From CAZAMI01 sp964627805 (lineage in GTDB: Archaea; Thermoproteota; Thermoprotei_A; Sulfolobales; NBVN01): a stretch of 64,000 bases of DNA. This document shows, in pieces, positions 44,641 through 53,437 of this stretch. A program made the translations under genes and the position numbers. Where the stretch lies: assembly GCA_964627805.1 (NCBI GenBank), contig CAZVLA010000051.1, forward strand, positions 1-64,000. The letters run 5' to 3'. Each line of letters starts with the position of its first letter. The first letter of the stretch is position 1. The notes beneath the pieces were generated by a model. It had not been told where the DNA came from, did no database searches, and saw only the letters and a program-made list of their open reading frames with translations.

Positions 44641-45923
44641 GGGCTTTAGTATACCCTCTAAAGCATCCGTTAAGGGGCTTCGTTAAGGCACCACCATCGA
44701 AGAGCTACACTCATAGAGCATTATTCGCTTCCTTACTAGCTAATGGATACTCAAGAGTAGTTAATTCCTTAGTAGCTGGTGATACCTTAGCTACCCTAAG
44801 CACCATTAATTCATTCGGTTCAGTAACTACCTTAGTAAGTACTGGTGAGTATGACGAGGTACTAGTTAGGGGTGTTGGTGAGTGTGTTAGGAACCCAGTA
44901 AGGATCTACTGCAGAGGTTCCGGAACTACCTTAAGGATAGCTACTGCAGTAGCTGCGCTAACTGAAGGACCTACGCTAATATACGGTAATGAGAGCTTGA
45001 ATAGGAGGCCCGTAGGTCCCCTACTTAAGGCACTTAATTCGTTAGGTGTACGTACGGCTTCAATCAATGGTAAGCCACCAGTAATTGTTGAGGGACCTAT
45101 TAAGGTTAGGGATGCTGAGGTACTTATCGATGCTTCAGTAAGTTCCCAATTCGTTACTGCCCTACTCATGATAGCCCCCGTAATCGGTTTAAGGATTAAG
45201 GTCGTCGGTAGGGTTAAGTCAGCTCCCTACATAGACCTAACCCTTAAGGTCCTTAAGGCATTCGGAGTTAGTTTTGAGAGGGTTGGTTATAGGGAGTTCA
45301 TAGTTCGTGAGTGTAGGTACTTACCTACTGAATTCACCGTACCTAATGACTACTCATCAGCATCACTCATCATGGCTGCTGCAGCCTTAGGTGGTGGTGA
45401 GGTAGTTATTGAGGGTTTAGACTTAAGTGATCCTCAAGGTGATAAGGAATTCATTAAGATACTTAAGGAGTTCGGTGCTGAGGTTAGGGTCCGTGGCTCC
45501 TTAGTTGAGGTGGTGGGTAGTGAGTCATTAGTGGGTACTACGGTAGACTGCAGTAACACACCGGACTTAGTACCTACCATAGCTGCTGTAGCAGCGCATG
45601 CTAGGGGGGTTACTGAGGTCGTAGGTGCTGATCACCTAGTCTTTAAGGAGAGTAATAGGTTAGTTACCTTAGCTAAGAACTTAAGGGCGTTAGGTGTTGA
45701 GGCTTCAGTAACTCGTGATGGGTTAGTCATTAGGGGTGGTGGGGTACGTGGTGGTGTAGTTAATTCGTTCGGTGACCATAGGGTAGCTATGTCCATGGTA
45801 GTGACTGCGTTAAGGGCTGAATCACCTGTCGTTATTGAGGGTATTGAGTGCTTCACAGACTCCTACCCTAACTTCCTTACTGACTTAAGATCATTAGGTG
45901 CGTTGATTGAGGTGATTAAGTAG
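44631..45923 (+). CDS. aroA: 5-enolpyruvylshikimate-3-phosphate synthase
   Basis: The 430-residue enzyme has PPSKSYTHRALFASLLANG at the N-terminus, GSGTTLRIATAVAAL, NRRPVGPLLKALNSLG, the phosphate-binding SSQFVTALLM, and DHRVAMSMVV near the C-terminus. It adds the enolpyruvyl group to shikimate 3-phosphate. Overlaps aroK by 10 bases; TTG start. Confidence 0.96.
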   Translation: MLLRALVYPLKHPLRGFVKAPPSKSYTHRALFASLLANGYSRVVNSLVAGDTLATLSTINSFGSVTTLVSTGEYDEVLVRGVGECVRNPVRIYCRGSGTTLRIATAVAALTEGPTLIYGNESLNRRPVGPLLKALNSLGVRTASINGKPPVIVEGPIKVRDAEVLIDASVSSQFVTALLMIAPVIGLRIKVVGRVKSAPYIDLTLKVLKAFGVSFERVGYREFIVRECRYLPTEFTVPNDYSSASLIMAAAALGGGEVVIEGLDLSDPQGDKEFIKILKEFGAEVRVRGSLVEVVGSESLVGTTVDCSNTPDLVPTIAAVAAHARGVTEVVGADHLVFKESNRLVTLAKNLRALGVEASVTRDGLVIRGGGVRGGVVNSFGDHRVAMSMVVTALRAESPVVIEGIECFTDSYPNFLTDLRSLGALIEVIK

Positions 45924-47026
45924 TGATCGGTAGGTTATTCAGGGTATCCATATTCGGTGAGAGCCACGGTAAGTGCGTCGGTACCTTAATTGAGGGGTGC
46001 CCACCAGGTATTGAGGTTAGTGAGGAACTAATTAGGCGTGAATTAGCTAGGAGGAGGCCGGGCTCATCACCAGTAACTACACCTAGGCGTGAGGCCGATG
46101 AGCCCGAGATACTCTCCGGTGTCTTTAGGGGTAGGACTACGGGGGCACCTATAGTTATTATAGTACGTAATAGGGACGTTGATTCAAGACCTTACGAAGT
46201 AATTAAGTGGTTACCGAGGCCTAGCCACGCTGACTACGTAGCTCGGGTTAAGTATTGGGGCTTTAACGACTATAGGGGAGGTGGTATCTTCTCAGGTAGG
46301 TTAACAGCTGCTTTAGTAGCTGCTGGTGCTGTAGCTAAGGCACTACTTAGTAAGTACGGTATTCACGTATACTCCTACGTAACCTCCGTAGGTGATGTTG
46401 AGGCACTAGTTAATCCCGAGGATTCGGAGTTATTTAGGGAGTTAATAGATTCAAGCCCTGTTAAGTGCCCTGACCCAAGAGCTTCTGAAGCTATAGTTAA
46501 GTTGATTAAGGAGGTTATGGAGTGCGGTGATAGTGTTGGGGGTGTTGTTGAGACTATAGTATTTAACTTACCAGTAGGTTTAGGTGAACCACCGATAGAT
46601 ACCTTAGATGGTGACTTAGCTAAGGCTATATTCACCATACCGGGGGTTAAGGGTATTGAGTTCGGTGCTGGGTTCGGTATGGCGCGTATGAGGGGTAGTG
46701 AAGCTAATGACCCCCTAACCATTAAGGGAGGTGAGGTAGTACCTAAGACTAATAAGTCAGGAGGTATTAACGGTGGGTTGAGTAATGGCGCACCACTAGT
46801 GTTTAGGGTAGCCTTCAGACCTACACCAACTATTAGTAAGCCTCAGAGGACTGTAGACTTAAGGAGTATGGAGGAGGTAGTAGTTACTTACTCAGGTAGG
46901 CACGACCCATGCATAGCTATTAGGGCTGCACCAGTTGTTGAGGCCGTTACCTCCATAGTAATTACTGACCACTTACTTAGGTGGTTATCATGGGGGGCTA
47001 CACGCTCAAGGATCTTAGGTCATTAA
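45923..47026 (+). CDS. aroC: Chorismate synthase
   Basis: The 367-residue enzyme has the signatures GESHGKCVGTLIEG, RPSHADYVARVKYWGFNDYR-type region and SGRLTAALVAAGAVA, and PTNKSGGINGG-like KTNKSGGINGGLSNG. It removes phosphate from EPSP to give chorismate and needs reduced FMN. The start GTG shares its G with the aroA stop codon. The 3' end overlaps the chorismate mutase gene by 37 bases. Confidence 0.96.
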   Translation: MIGRLFRVSIFGESHGKCVGTLIEGCPPGIEVSEELIRRELARRRPGSSPVTTPRREADEPEILSGVFRGRTTGAPIVIIVRNRDVDSRPYEVIKWLPRPSHADYVARVKYWGFNDYRGGGIFSGRLTAALVAAGAVAKALLSKYGIHVYSYVTSVGDVEALVNPEDSELFRELIDSSPVKCPDPRASEAIVKLIKEVMECGDSVGGVVETIVFNLPVGLGEPPIDTLDGDLAKAIFTIPGVKGIEFGAGFGMARMRGSEANDPLTIKGGEVVPKTNKSGGINGGLSNGAPLVFRVAFRPTPTISKPQRTVDLRSMEEVVVTYSGRHDPCIAIRAAPVVEAVTSIVITDHLLRWLSWGATRSRILGH

Positions 47027-47238
47027 TAGACCGTATCGATTCTGAGGTTATTGAGTTACTTAGGGAGCGGATGAGGTTATGTATTGAGGTAGGTAAGCTT
47101 AAGGAGTCCTACGGAATACCCGTAGTTGATCCTAGGAGGGAGGCTGAGGTACTTAGGAGGGCTGGTGAGTTTCGTGAGGTATTTGAAGTAATTATTAAGT
47201 TATGTAGGGAGGTTCAGGGTGTTAGGAGTGGATGTTAG
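46990..47238 (+). CDS. Chorismate mutase, AroQ type
   Basis: A protein of about 82 residues with the all-helical AroQ fold: LRSLIDRIDSEVIELLRERM, KLKESYGIPVVDPRREAEVL (Arg and Lys of the active site), and a third helix. It converts chorismate to prephenate. ATG at 46990 is preferred to GTG at 46981. It overlaps tyrA by 20 bases. Confidence 0.9.
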   Translation: MGGYTLKDLRSLIDRIDSEVIELLRERMRLCIEVGKLKESYGIPVVDPRREAEVLRRAGEFREVFEVIIKLCREVQGVRSGC

Positions 47239-48085
47239 GGTTGCTTTAGTAGGTGCTGGTGGCGTTGGTAGGGCATTAGCTAGGTTAATGATTCGTGAAG
47301 GTATTGAGGTTAGGGCTTACGACGTCAGCCCCTCATCAGTGAGTAAGGCGTTAATGGATGGTATATCAGTAACTAATGACTTAGTAGGTCTAGTTAGGTG
47401 GTGCGACCACGTACTGATATCAGTACCTAGTAGTGAGGTTGTTAAGGTACTTAAGTTAATTAGGGGATTAACTACGTCCTCCACTGAACCTAAGGTGGTT
47501 TACGACGTAAGTACGTTTAAGGAGGGGTTGATTAGGGAGTACTTGAGGTTCCCTAAGTACGTTAAGGTATCCTCAATACACCCCATGTTCGGTCCAGGTA
47601 TTAAGTCACCTAGTAAGCATGTAGTCCTCCTAACACCTATACCTACTAGGGAGGTTGATAGTTATGAGGTTGAGTACCTACTTAACTACCTAGGTTTTAG
47701 GGTTGTTAAGGTAGGTATTGAGGAGCATGATGAGTTAGTAGCTAAGTACGTAGGTACTTCATACATAGTAGCTACTGCATTAGCTGAGTTCATGATGAGG
47801 TACGGATTAAGCCTTAGTAGTGATTACTTAGGAACTACCTTCAAGTTACTCACTAATCACTGCTTAGCAGTAATGCATGACTCACCTGAATTCATTAGTT
47901 ACGTACTATCTAATGAGTACGTTAGGAAGTACTTGAGGGGGCTTCTTGAGGTTCTTAAGGAGTTACTAAGTAGTAGTGGTAAGGCCGAGTTAATTGCTAG
48001 GAGCTTTAGGGAGTACGTAGGTACTGAAGCTATTGATTTAGCTTATAGGAGGTTGTATGAGTTTATTGAGGGTACTAATCACTAA
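47219..48085 (+). CDS. tyrA: Prephenate dehydrogenase
   Basis: The 288-residue protein starts with a Rossmann motif VALVGAGGVGRALARLM, followed by VLISVPSSEV, the family's SSIHPMFGPG substrate motif (about residue 122), and a helical dimerisation domain. It oxidises prephenate towards tyrosine. It is the last gene of the operon and converges with the radical-SAM-like gene with a 4-base overlap of 3' ends. No prephenate dehydratase (pheA) was found in the window. Confidence 0.92.
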   Translation: MLGVDVRVALVGAGGVGRALARLMIREGIEVRAYDVSPSSVSKALMDGISVTNDLVGLVRWCDHVLISVPSSEVVKVLKLIRGLTTSSTEPKVVYDVSTFKEGLIREYLRFPKYVKVSSIHPMFGPGIKSPSKHVVLLTPIPTREVDSYEVEYLLNYLGFRVVKVGIEEHDELVAKYVGTSYIVATALAEFMMRYGLSLSSDYLGTTFKLLTNHCLAVMHDSPEFISYVLSNEYVRKYLRGLLEVLKELLSSSGKAELIARSFREYVGTEAIDLAYRRLYEFIEGTNH

Positions 48086-49248
48086 CCGACTTCAGCACCT
48101 AGACCCTCCCTAAACAGTAACTCAAGTACTGAGTCCCTAACCCTCCTATACATCCTTATTATCTCCTCAGCCTCCTTAGTAAGTTCTGAAGCCCCCCTCC
48201 TAGCCCCTCCCTTCCTACTAACTACTAACTTAATACCTAACTCACGCTCAACCTTCTTCAGTTTCTCTACGTAGGTTGATGGTGGTACGCCCAGCAACTC
48301 ACATGCTGTCCTTAATGACTTGACTTGGGAGATTACCTCAAGGAGTACTAGCACATCTGAGGGTATCTCCTTACCATCAGGTGTTGTTAGGCTTACCTCA
48401 ACCTTAGGTATTAACTCCTTAATACTAGGTCTTACTAGTGGGCATGGTGAGTATATTAACTTCCTAATCTCCTCCATACTTAACTCGTTATACGCGTTAA
48501 TTGATGCTCTATAGAATGGGCACTTACTAACTCTACCGCTAGGTCCTATGTAGAGCTTCCTACAGTTGGGTTCCCTAGGCTTAGTAAGTATGGTTACTGG
48601 GTACTCATCGATGAATGCTGAAGTAGCTCTGTAACCGTATAGGTAGCCGTAAGTTAGTCCTACCTCATAGCCCCTACTAATGAATTCATCCCTAACATCA
48701 ACGTCCTCCCTACTTAAGTACAGGTACTCACCAATCCTAACCCTTAATCCGTACTTAGATACGTACTTAACTACACTAACAACCTCCTCAATAAACTCCA
48801 TCCTTAGTGAAGGTAGTGGTGCGTAGATAGCTACTCTGTCGAAGCCGTTACTCAGTAAGGTCCTCACGTACTCCTCATTAAGTTTAAAGTCCTTAAGCGT
48901 AGGTGTTACTAGTACTAACTCATCTAGGTAATTAAGTAAGTCCCTCCTAACCCTACCTACATCACCTATAGGTGTTATTAGGTAGAGCCTCCTAGAGCAT
49001 CCATAAACCTTACTCAGTATGTAGCTTAACTTACCATGTCGGGTAGGTGGTGGGCATAGAATGACTGCCTCATCAAATACTAAGTCACTAATTACGTTAA
49101 GTACCTTATCAAGTACCTTAGTAGGTAGTACCTCACCAGACCTAAGCCCGGGTGGTAGTGGGCACCCAACGCATCTCCTAGCAATTACCTCCCTACACGG
49201 TAGGGTAGCTGGCCTAATGAGTAGTGTTAACCAAGTCATTACGATCAC
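48082..49248 (-). CDS. MoaA-like radical-SAM-type protein fused to ModE-type HTH
   Basis: The 388-residue protein has two parts. Residues 1 to about 265 look like a radical SAM barrel of the MoaA kind, with Cys18, Cys26 and Cys29 (CREVIARRCVGC, spacing CX7CX2C instead of CX3CX2C), and a C-terminal LYIGPSGRVSKCPF that resembles the MoaA product loop. Residues about 300-375 form a LysR/ModE-type helix-turn-helix: LEVISQVKSLRTACELLGVP and LVVSRKGGARRGASELT. This suggests a regulator made from an Fe-S enzyme scaffold, perhaps linked to molybdenum or tungsten, but no ligand is proven. GTG start overlaps the V4R gene stop in GTGA. Confidence 0.65.
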   Translation of the reverse strand: MIVMTWLTLLIRPATLPCREVIARRCVGCPLPPGLRSGEVLPTKVLDKVLNVISDLVFDEAVILCPPPTRHGKLSYILSKVYGCSRRLYLITPIGDVGRVRRDLLNYLDELVLVTPTLKDFKLNEEYVRTLLSNGFDRVAIYAPLPSLRMEFIEEVVSVVKYVSKYGLRVRIGEYLYLSREDVDVRDEFISRGYEVGLTYGYLYGYRATSAFIDEYPVTILTKPREPNCRKLYIGPSGRVSKCPFYRASINAYNELSMEEIRKLIYSPCPLVRPSIKELIPKVEVSLTTPDGKEIPSDVLVLLEVISQVKSLRTACELLGVPPSTYVEKLKKVERELGIKLVVSRKGGARRGASELTKEAEEIIRMYRRVRDSVLELLFREGLGAEVG

Positions 49249-49835
49249 TCAAAGATTATCTCGAAGCCACAGAATGAGTACCCAAGACCCCAGCAGTACC
49301 TCTCCTTAGTTACGTTCCTACCTATGAGTACCTCAAGAACACCCTCAATAACTCCCGCCTCGAAATCACACATAGTTATTCCCGAAGGCTTCATACCTGA
49401 GCAACTCATGCATTCATATATGTTTATCCTCATCTTATTAGTTGATTCACTAAGTATGTCTAGTAAGCCTATGCGCTGAGCTACGAATACCTCGGGTAGG
49501 TCGTCTAATGACCTAATAACACCCTTACTAACTAGTAACTTACCTAGGTTCTTACCTGATGCCTTCATAACTACTGCCTTAAGCGCCTTACTGTACTTAG
49601 TCATTCCGTAAACAATCATTCTATGAGTCCTAACGTAGAGTGAGTCACACGTATCTAACCTATTGAAGAACGGCCTATGGATATTAGTTAAGTAGGTAGG
49701 TGCTAAGGACTTAAAGTCAGGCCTATGTAATGCGTAGCTACCGTGTCTATTAAGTGATGCCTCCCTAATAGCTACGTCCCTCCACTTAAGTATGGCTGTA
49801 CGTACGTCATACTCAGTAACTACCTGAGTACTCAA
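49245..49835 (-). CDS. V4R-domain protein
   Basis: The 196-residue protein ends in a V4R (4-vinyl reductase) domain: INIYECMSCSGMKPSGITMC, DFEAGVIEGVLEVLIGRNV and ERYCWGLGYSFCGFEI, with conserved Cys and Gly. V4R domains bind small hydrophobic molecules or metals in sensors such as XylR and in bacteriochlorophyll enzymes. It is co-transcribed with the radical-SAM-like/HTH gene, so it may be the sensor of a two-gene regulatory unit. TTG start at 49835, about 20 bases after CTTATATAG, which suggests a leaderless or nearly leaderless mRNA. Confidence 0.75.
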   Translation of the reverse strand: MSTQVVTEYDVRTAILKWRDVAIREASLNRHGSYALHRPDFKSLAPTYLTNIHRPFFNRLDTCDSLYVRTHRMIVYGMTKYSKALKAVVMKASGKNLGKLLVSKGVIRSLDDLPEVFVAQRIGLLDILSESTNKMRINIYECMSCSGMKPSGITMCDFEAGVIEGVLEVLIGRNVTKERYCWGLGYSFCGFEIIFE

Positions 49836-49845
49836 GGAGCACTAC

Positions 49846-49939
49846 CTACTATATAAGTGCTTAAGCAGTATTAATACAGTACTGAATTAAGTTAATTACC
49901 GCTTACATTCAATACTGGTGAGTTTAAGTAATTACTTAA
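49846..49939 (-). promoter_or_regulatory. Promoter region with 16-bp perfect palindrome
   Basis: TTAAGTAATTACTTAA at 49924-49939 is a perfect palindrome upstream of the V4R gene, whose TATA-like element CTTATATAG lies at about 49850-49858. Its centre, GTAATTAC, resembles the half-sites of palindromes near 61700 and 61820. Role inferred. Confidence 0.4.
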
Positions 49940-50015
49940 GCATATATAAGTAAGTAGGCATTACTTAGGGTATGTTTAAGGCGTTTGGGGGAGGGTGTTA
50001 AAAAGGTGGTTTGAC

Positions 50016-51377
50016 TTACTTACCCCTTATCTCCTTCCACTTAGGTAGTACGTAATCGTCGATACCAGCTAACTTAACACCTGCTATGGCTGAGGCCTCA
50101 AGCGTTATAGCTCTTAAGTCCTCAGGCTCGAACTCCCTAACACTCTTGTGCCCGCATGCGGCAGCTAGCTGAGCTACCTCCTTAGTTACTGCGTGCATGT
50201 AGTTAGCTATCCATTTAGCTGCTTGATCTAAGCCCTTACCACCGCCTATCTTCTTCCTTAGCTCCGGATCCTGAGTACATATACCTACTGGGCACCTACC
50301 AGTAGCGCACATACCGCACATTATACAGCCAGCAGCTATCTCAATAGCTGATACTAGAGCTACTGCATCAGCACCTAGGGCTAGCGCCTTAGCTACGTCA
50401 GCACCGTCCCTGAAGCCACCTAGAGCTATTAGGGTTACTTGATCCCTAACGCCGGCGTCCCTCAACGCCTTATCAGCCTGCGGTATGATTGCTATGGTGG
50501 GTAGTCCTAACCCCTGAATAGCGTGCTGTGGACTAGCTCCAGTACCCCCGTACTTACCGTCAATTGCTAGGAAGTCTATGTCGCACTGAGCAGCTGCGTA
50601 GACCTCCTTATAGGCGTTGCCGGGGCCTAACTTAATACCTACTGGCTTCTCATAACCGACTATATCCCTTATTATCTTAATTACCTTCTTAAGGTCGTCA
50701 ATCGACCTAATGTCTAGGTGCCTCGCTGGGCTTAAGCAGTCAGTACCCTTAGGTATCCCCCTAGTATACGCTATCTCCTCAGTTACCTTCTCACCAAGTA
50801 AGTGACCACCGAATCCGGGCTTAGCTCCCTGACCGTACTTAACCTCGATGGCGTCTGAGTTTAGTAGGTACTCAATACAGACTCCCCACCTACCTGACGC
50901 GAACTGAACCATTAGGTAGCCGTTGGGTTTCGTGTACTCATACTCTAACCACCTAATACCTCCGTCCTCGGTCTTCTCAGTAACCATACCACCCTCTCCA
51001 GTATTTGATGCTGTACCTACTTCATTAGCTGCCTTAGCGCATGCTAGCTTAAACTCCCTACTAGTTGCTCCGTAACTCATAGCACCTATCATTACTGGTG
51101 TCTTAAGGACTAAGGGCTTCTTAACCATCCCCTTACCAATAACTACGGTAGTATCTACCTTCTCCCTATACTGATCAACTGGTGCTCTAGTACCTAATCC
51201 GTGAACGGGTACGAGTAGGAGGTCGTCGAAGTCCGGTAACTTACCGCTGTATCCGAAGCCCCTAACTATGTACTTACCAGTCTCAGCCCTGTACCTTATC
51301 TCCTCAAGTACCTTCTTGTATATGTTCTCCCCGTACCTCCTACTTACGATCTTACCGTAGAGTGGGTGCACGGTCAC
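50016..51377 (-). CDS. Glutamate synthase FMN-binding domain protein (GltB2-like)
   Basis: The 453-residue protein matches the central FMN-binding domain of glutamate synthase: MIGAMSYGATSREFKLACA, SNTGEGGM, KYGQGAKPGFGGHLLGEKV, IDGKYGGTGASP and LALGADAVALVSAIEIAAGCIMCGMC. The Cys in CIMCGMCATGRCPVGIC hold a 3Fe-4S cluster. It reduces 2-oxoglutarate plus ammonia to glutamate using a low-potential donor. In several archaea the domains of glutamate synthase are separate genes; here only this one and the GXGXG domain are adjacent, and no glutaminase domain is seen. Confidence 0.9.
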   Translation of the reverse strand: MTVHPLYGKIVSRRYGENIYKKVLEEIRYRAETGKYIVRGFGYSGKLPDFDDLLLVPVHGLGTRAPVDQYREKVDTTVVIGKGMVKKPLVLKTPVMIGAMSYGATSREFKLACAKAANEVGTASNTGEGGMVTEKTEDGGIRWLEYEYTKPNGYLMVQFASGRWGVCIEYLLNSDAIEVKYGQGAKPGFGGHLLGEKVTEEIAYTRGIPKGTDCLSPARHLDIRSIDDLKKVIKIIRDIVGYEKPVGIKLGPGNAYKEVYAAAQCDIDFLAIDGKYGGTGASPQHAIQGLGLPTIAIIPQADKALRDAGVRDQVTLIALGGFRDGADVAKALALGADAVALVSAIEIAAGCIMCGMCATGRCPVGICTQDPELRKKIGGGKGLDQAAKWIANYMHAVTKEVAQLAAACGHKSVREFEPEDLRAITLEASAIAGVKLAGIDDYVLPKWKEIRGK

Positions 51378-51390
51378 GACTCACCACCCC

Positions 51391-52083
51391 CTAACCATAG
51401 AATGGTCTTAACTTAATCGGGACAATCTTCTTGAACTTACTTACGTCAGCAGTTACTCCGTACTTCTTCAGTAGTTCCTCAAGCTTCTTCCTATCCTCGT
51501 CAGTTAGCTCAACCTCCTTAGCGTTATTACCTAAGCTCTTGTAGGTACCCCCTACGAAGATCTCACCCCTAATCATCCAGTTACCTAGTAACTCACCAGC
51601 ATTACCAGTGATGATTATGGTGCCTCCAACCATGTAGAGACCTACTAAATCACCTACTGAACCATCAACAATTACCGTAGCTCCCTTCAGTAACCTACCT
51701 AGCCCGTCCCCAGCATCACCCCTAATCACTATAGTCCCTCCGTAAGCGTAGGTACATGCTCCGTAGCCTGCCGACCCATTAACTATTACCTCACCAGCCC
51801 AAGCACCGTCGGCTAAGTAATTGCCTGCGTCACCATGGATCTCAATCCTAGGTCCAGGTAATCCCTTCTCCTTCTGCTCCCTCCTACCTATGAGCATTGC
51901 TGCGTAATCACCTACTGAGCCCTCAACAATTACTTCACCCTTGTCTAAGCCAGCAGCTAATCCGTATATTGCCTCAGCATTAATCACACGGACCTTAAGC
52001 CCCTTAGCAACCATTGCCCTTATCTTAGCATTAACCTCCTTAATCGTTAAGTTTCGCGCATCAATCACGGTTACAGAAGCCAT
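51391..52083 (-). CDS. Glutamate synthase GXGXG-domain protein (GltB3-like)
   Basis: A protein of about 230 residues made mainly of GXGXG beta-helix repeats: VEGSVGDYAAML, HGDAGNYLADGAWAGEVIVNG, RGDAGDGLGRLLKGATVIVDG, VGGTIIITGNAGELLG. This is the C-terminal domain of glutamate synthase, also related to FwdC. It acts with the following FMN-binding gene (13-base gap). ATG at 52083 is preferred to GTG at 52092. A TATA-like TTTTTATACC on the minus strand (about 52121-52130) lies 40 bases upstream. Confidence 0.88.
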   Translation of the reverse strand: MASVTVIDARNLTIKEVNAKIRAMVAKGLKVRVINAEAIYGLAAGLDKGEVIVEGSVGDYAAMLIGRREQKEKGLPGPRIEIHGDAGNYLADGAWAGEVIVNGSAGYGACTYAYGGTIVIRGDAGDGLGRLLKGATVIVDGSVGDLVGLYMVGGTIIITGNAGELLGNWMIRGEIFVGGTYKSLGNNAKEVELTDEDRKKLEELLKKYGVTADVSKFKKIVPIKLRPFYG

Positions 52084-52246
52084 GCTCCACACCTAACTGC
52101 ATACTTAAATTCTACGGATAGGTATAAAAACATTTAATGAGTTAGGTAAAACATACTCTCTTAATTGATTATACCGCTTATATCATTACTTCAACTGTAA
52201 AAATCCACGTGTGCATGTTAAAAGTTAATTAATAATTAAGTAAGGA

Positions 52247-52267
52247 GTGTTAAAACCGTATTAACAC
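52247..52267. promoter_or_regulatory. 7-bp inverted repeat upstream of alcohol dehydrogenase
   Basis: GTGTTAA and TTAACAC are perfect arms around a 7-base centre, 46 bases before the TTG start of the alcohol dehydrogenase gene, in the 229-bp divergent region shared with the glutamate synthase genes. It is a candidate operator. Confidence 0.4.
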
Positions 52268-52312
52268 CTATTAGTGAGTTCTGCGAATACTATTCTGTAG
52301 GGTGTTCTAGGA

Positions 52313-53323
52313 TTGAAAGCCGCGGTTTTTAAGGAACCTAAGAAACCCCTCTCAATTGAGGAGGTACCCACACCTAAGCCGGGTTATGGTGAGGTACTCA
52401 TTAGGGTTAGGGCCGTTGGTGTTTGCCACTCAGACCTCCACATTGTTGATGGTGAGATCCCAACACCTAAGAAGCCCTTAATCCCCGGTCATGAGATAGC
52501 TGGTGTTATTGAGGAGGTTGGTGATGGTGTTAAGGACTTGAAACCAGGTGATAGGGTGGCTCTATCATGGCTTTGGTGGACTTGCGGTAAGTGTAGGTAC
52601 TGCCTAACCTTCCGTGAGAACCTATGCCCTAACCAAATAAATACGGGCTACAGTATCGACGGTGGCTACGCTGAATTCGTTAAGGCACCAGCTACTCACG
52701 TACTCAAGATACCTGATGCTGTACCAGACCCTGAGGCTACCTCATGTACGGATGCAGTAGCTACACCACTTAGGGCACTGACTTACGCGTCTAGGGTATT
52801 ACCTGGCGATTTAGTAGCTGTTTTCGGTATTGGTGGTTTAGGACTTAATGCCGTTCAGGTAGCTAAGGCGTTAGGTGCTAAGGTAGTTGCTATTGACTTA
52901 CTTGAGAGGAAGCTCGAGTTAGCTAGGAAGTTCGGTGCTGACTACACACTAAACCCGAGTAAGGAGGACCCCGTTAAGTACATTAATGACTTAGGAGGTG
53001 CTGACGTAGCATTAACTCCAGTAACTTCAATTAAGGCTATGAGGCAGGCGTACGAAGCTGTTAAGCCGGGAGGTACTTTAGTACTCATAGGGTTACCTCA
53101 GGGTGAGTTACCGATACCCGTTATTGACTGCATACTCAAGGGTAAGGTCATAGTTGGTAACATAGGCTTCACTAGGTATGAGATACTCAAGAGCTTCGAG
53201 TTAGTAGCTATGGGTAAGGTTAAGCCACTAGTTAAGACCTATAAGTTCGAGGAAGTTAATGAGGTCATGGATAAGCTAAGGAAGGGAGAGATTGAGGGTA
53301 GGGCAGTACTGACATTCAAGTAA
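52313..53323 (+). CDS. Zinc-dependent alcohol dehydrogenase
   Basis: The 336-residue medium-chain dehydrogenase has the catalytic zinc residues in GVCHSDLH and GHEIAG, the structural zinc Cys set CGKCRYCLTFRENLC (about residues 90-104), and a Rossmann motif GIGGLGLNAVQVAKALGA. It should interconvert alcohols and aldehydes or ketones with NAD(P). Start TTG at 52313. It is monocistronic and divergent from the glutamate synthase genes. Confidence 0.93.
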   Translation: MKAAVFKEPKKPLSIEEVPTPKPGYGEVLIRVRAVGVCHSDLHIVDGEIPTPKKPLIPGHEIAGVIEEVGDGVKDLKPGDRVALSWLWWTCGKCRYCLTFRENLCPNQINTGYSIDGGYAEFVKAPATHVLKIPDAVPDPEATSCTDAVATPLRALTYASRVLPGDLVAVFGIGGLGLNAVQVAKALGAKVVAIDLLERKLELARKFGADYTLNPSKEDPVKYINDLGGADVALTPVTSIKAMRQAYEAVKPGGTLVLIGLPQGELPIPVIDCILKGKVIVGNIGFTRYEILKSFELVAMGKVKPLVKTYKFEEVNEVMDKLRKGEIEGRAVLTFK

Positions 53324-53437
53324 CTACCTACTAACGTACCAAGTTAAGACATACCTAAACAAAGCTTTTTCCCTAAAGACAATCACAGAAAATTCTATTA
53401 ATCCTAACACAGGTTCTAACGTAGTGGGATAGACTCC

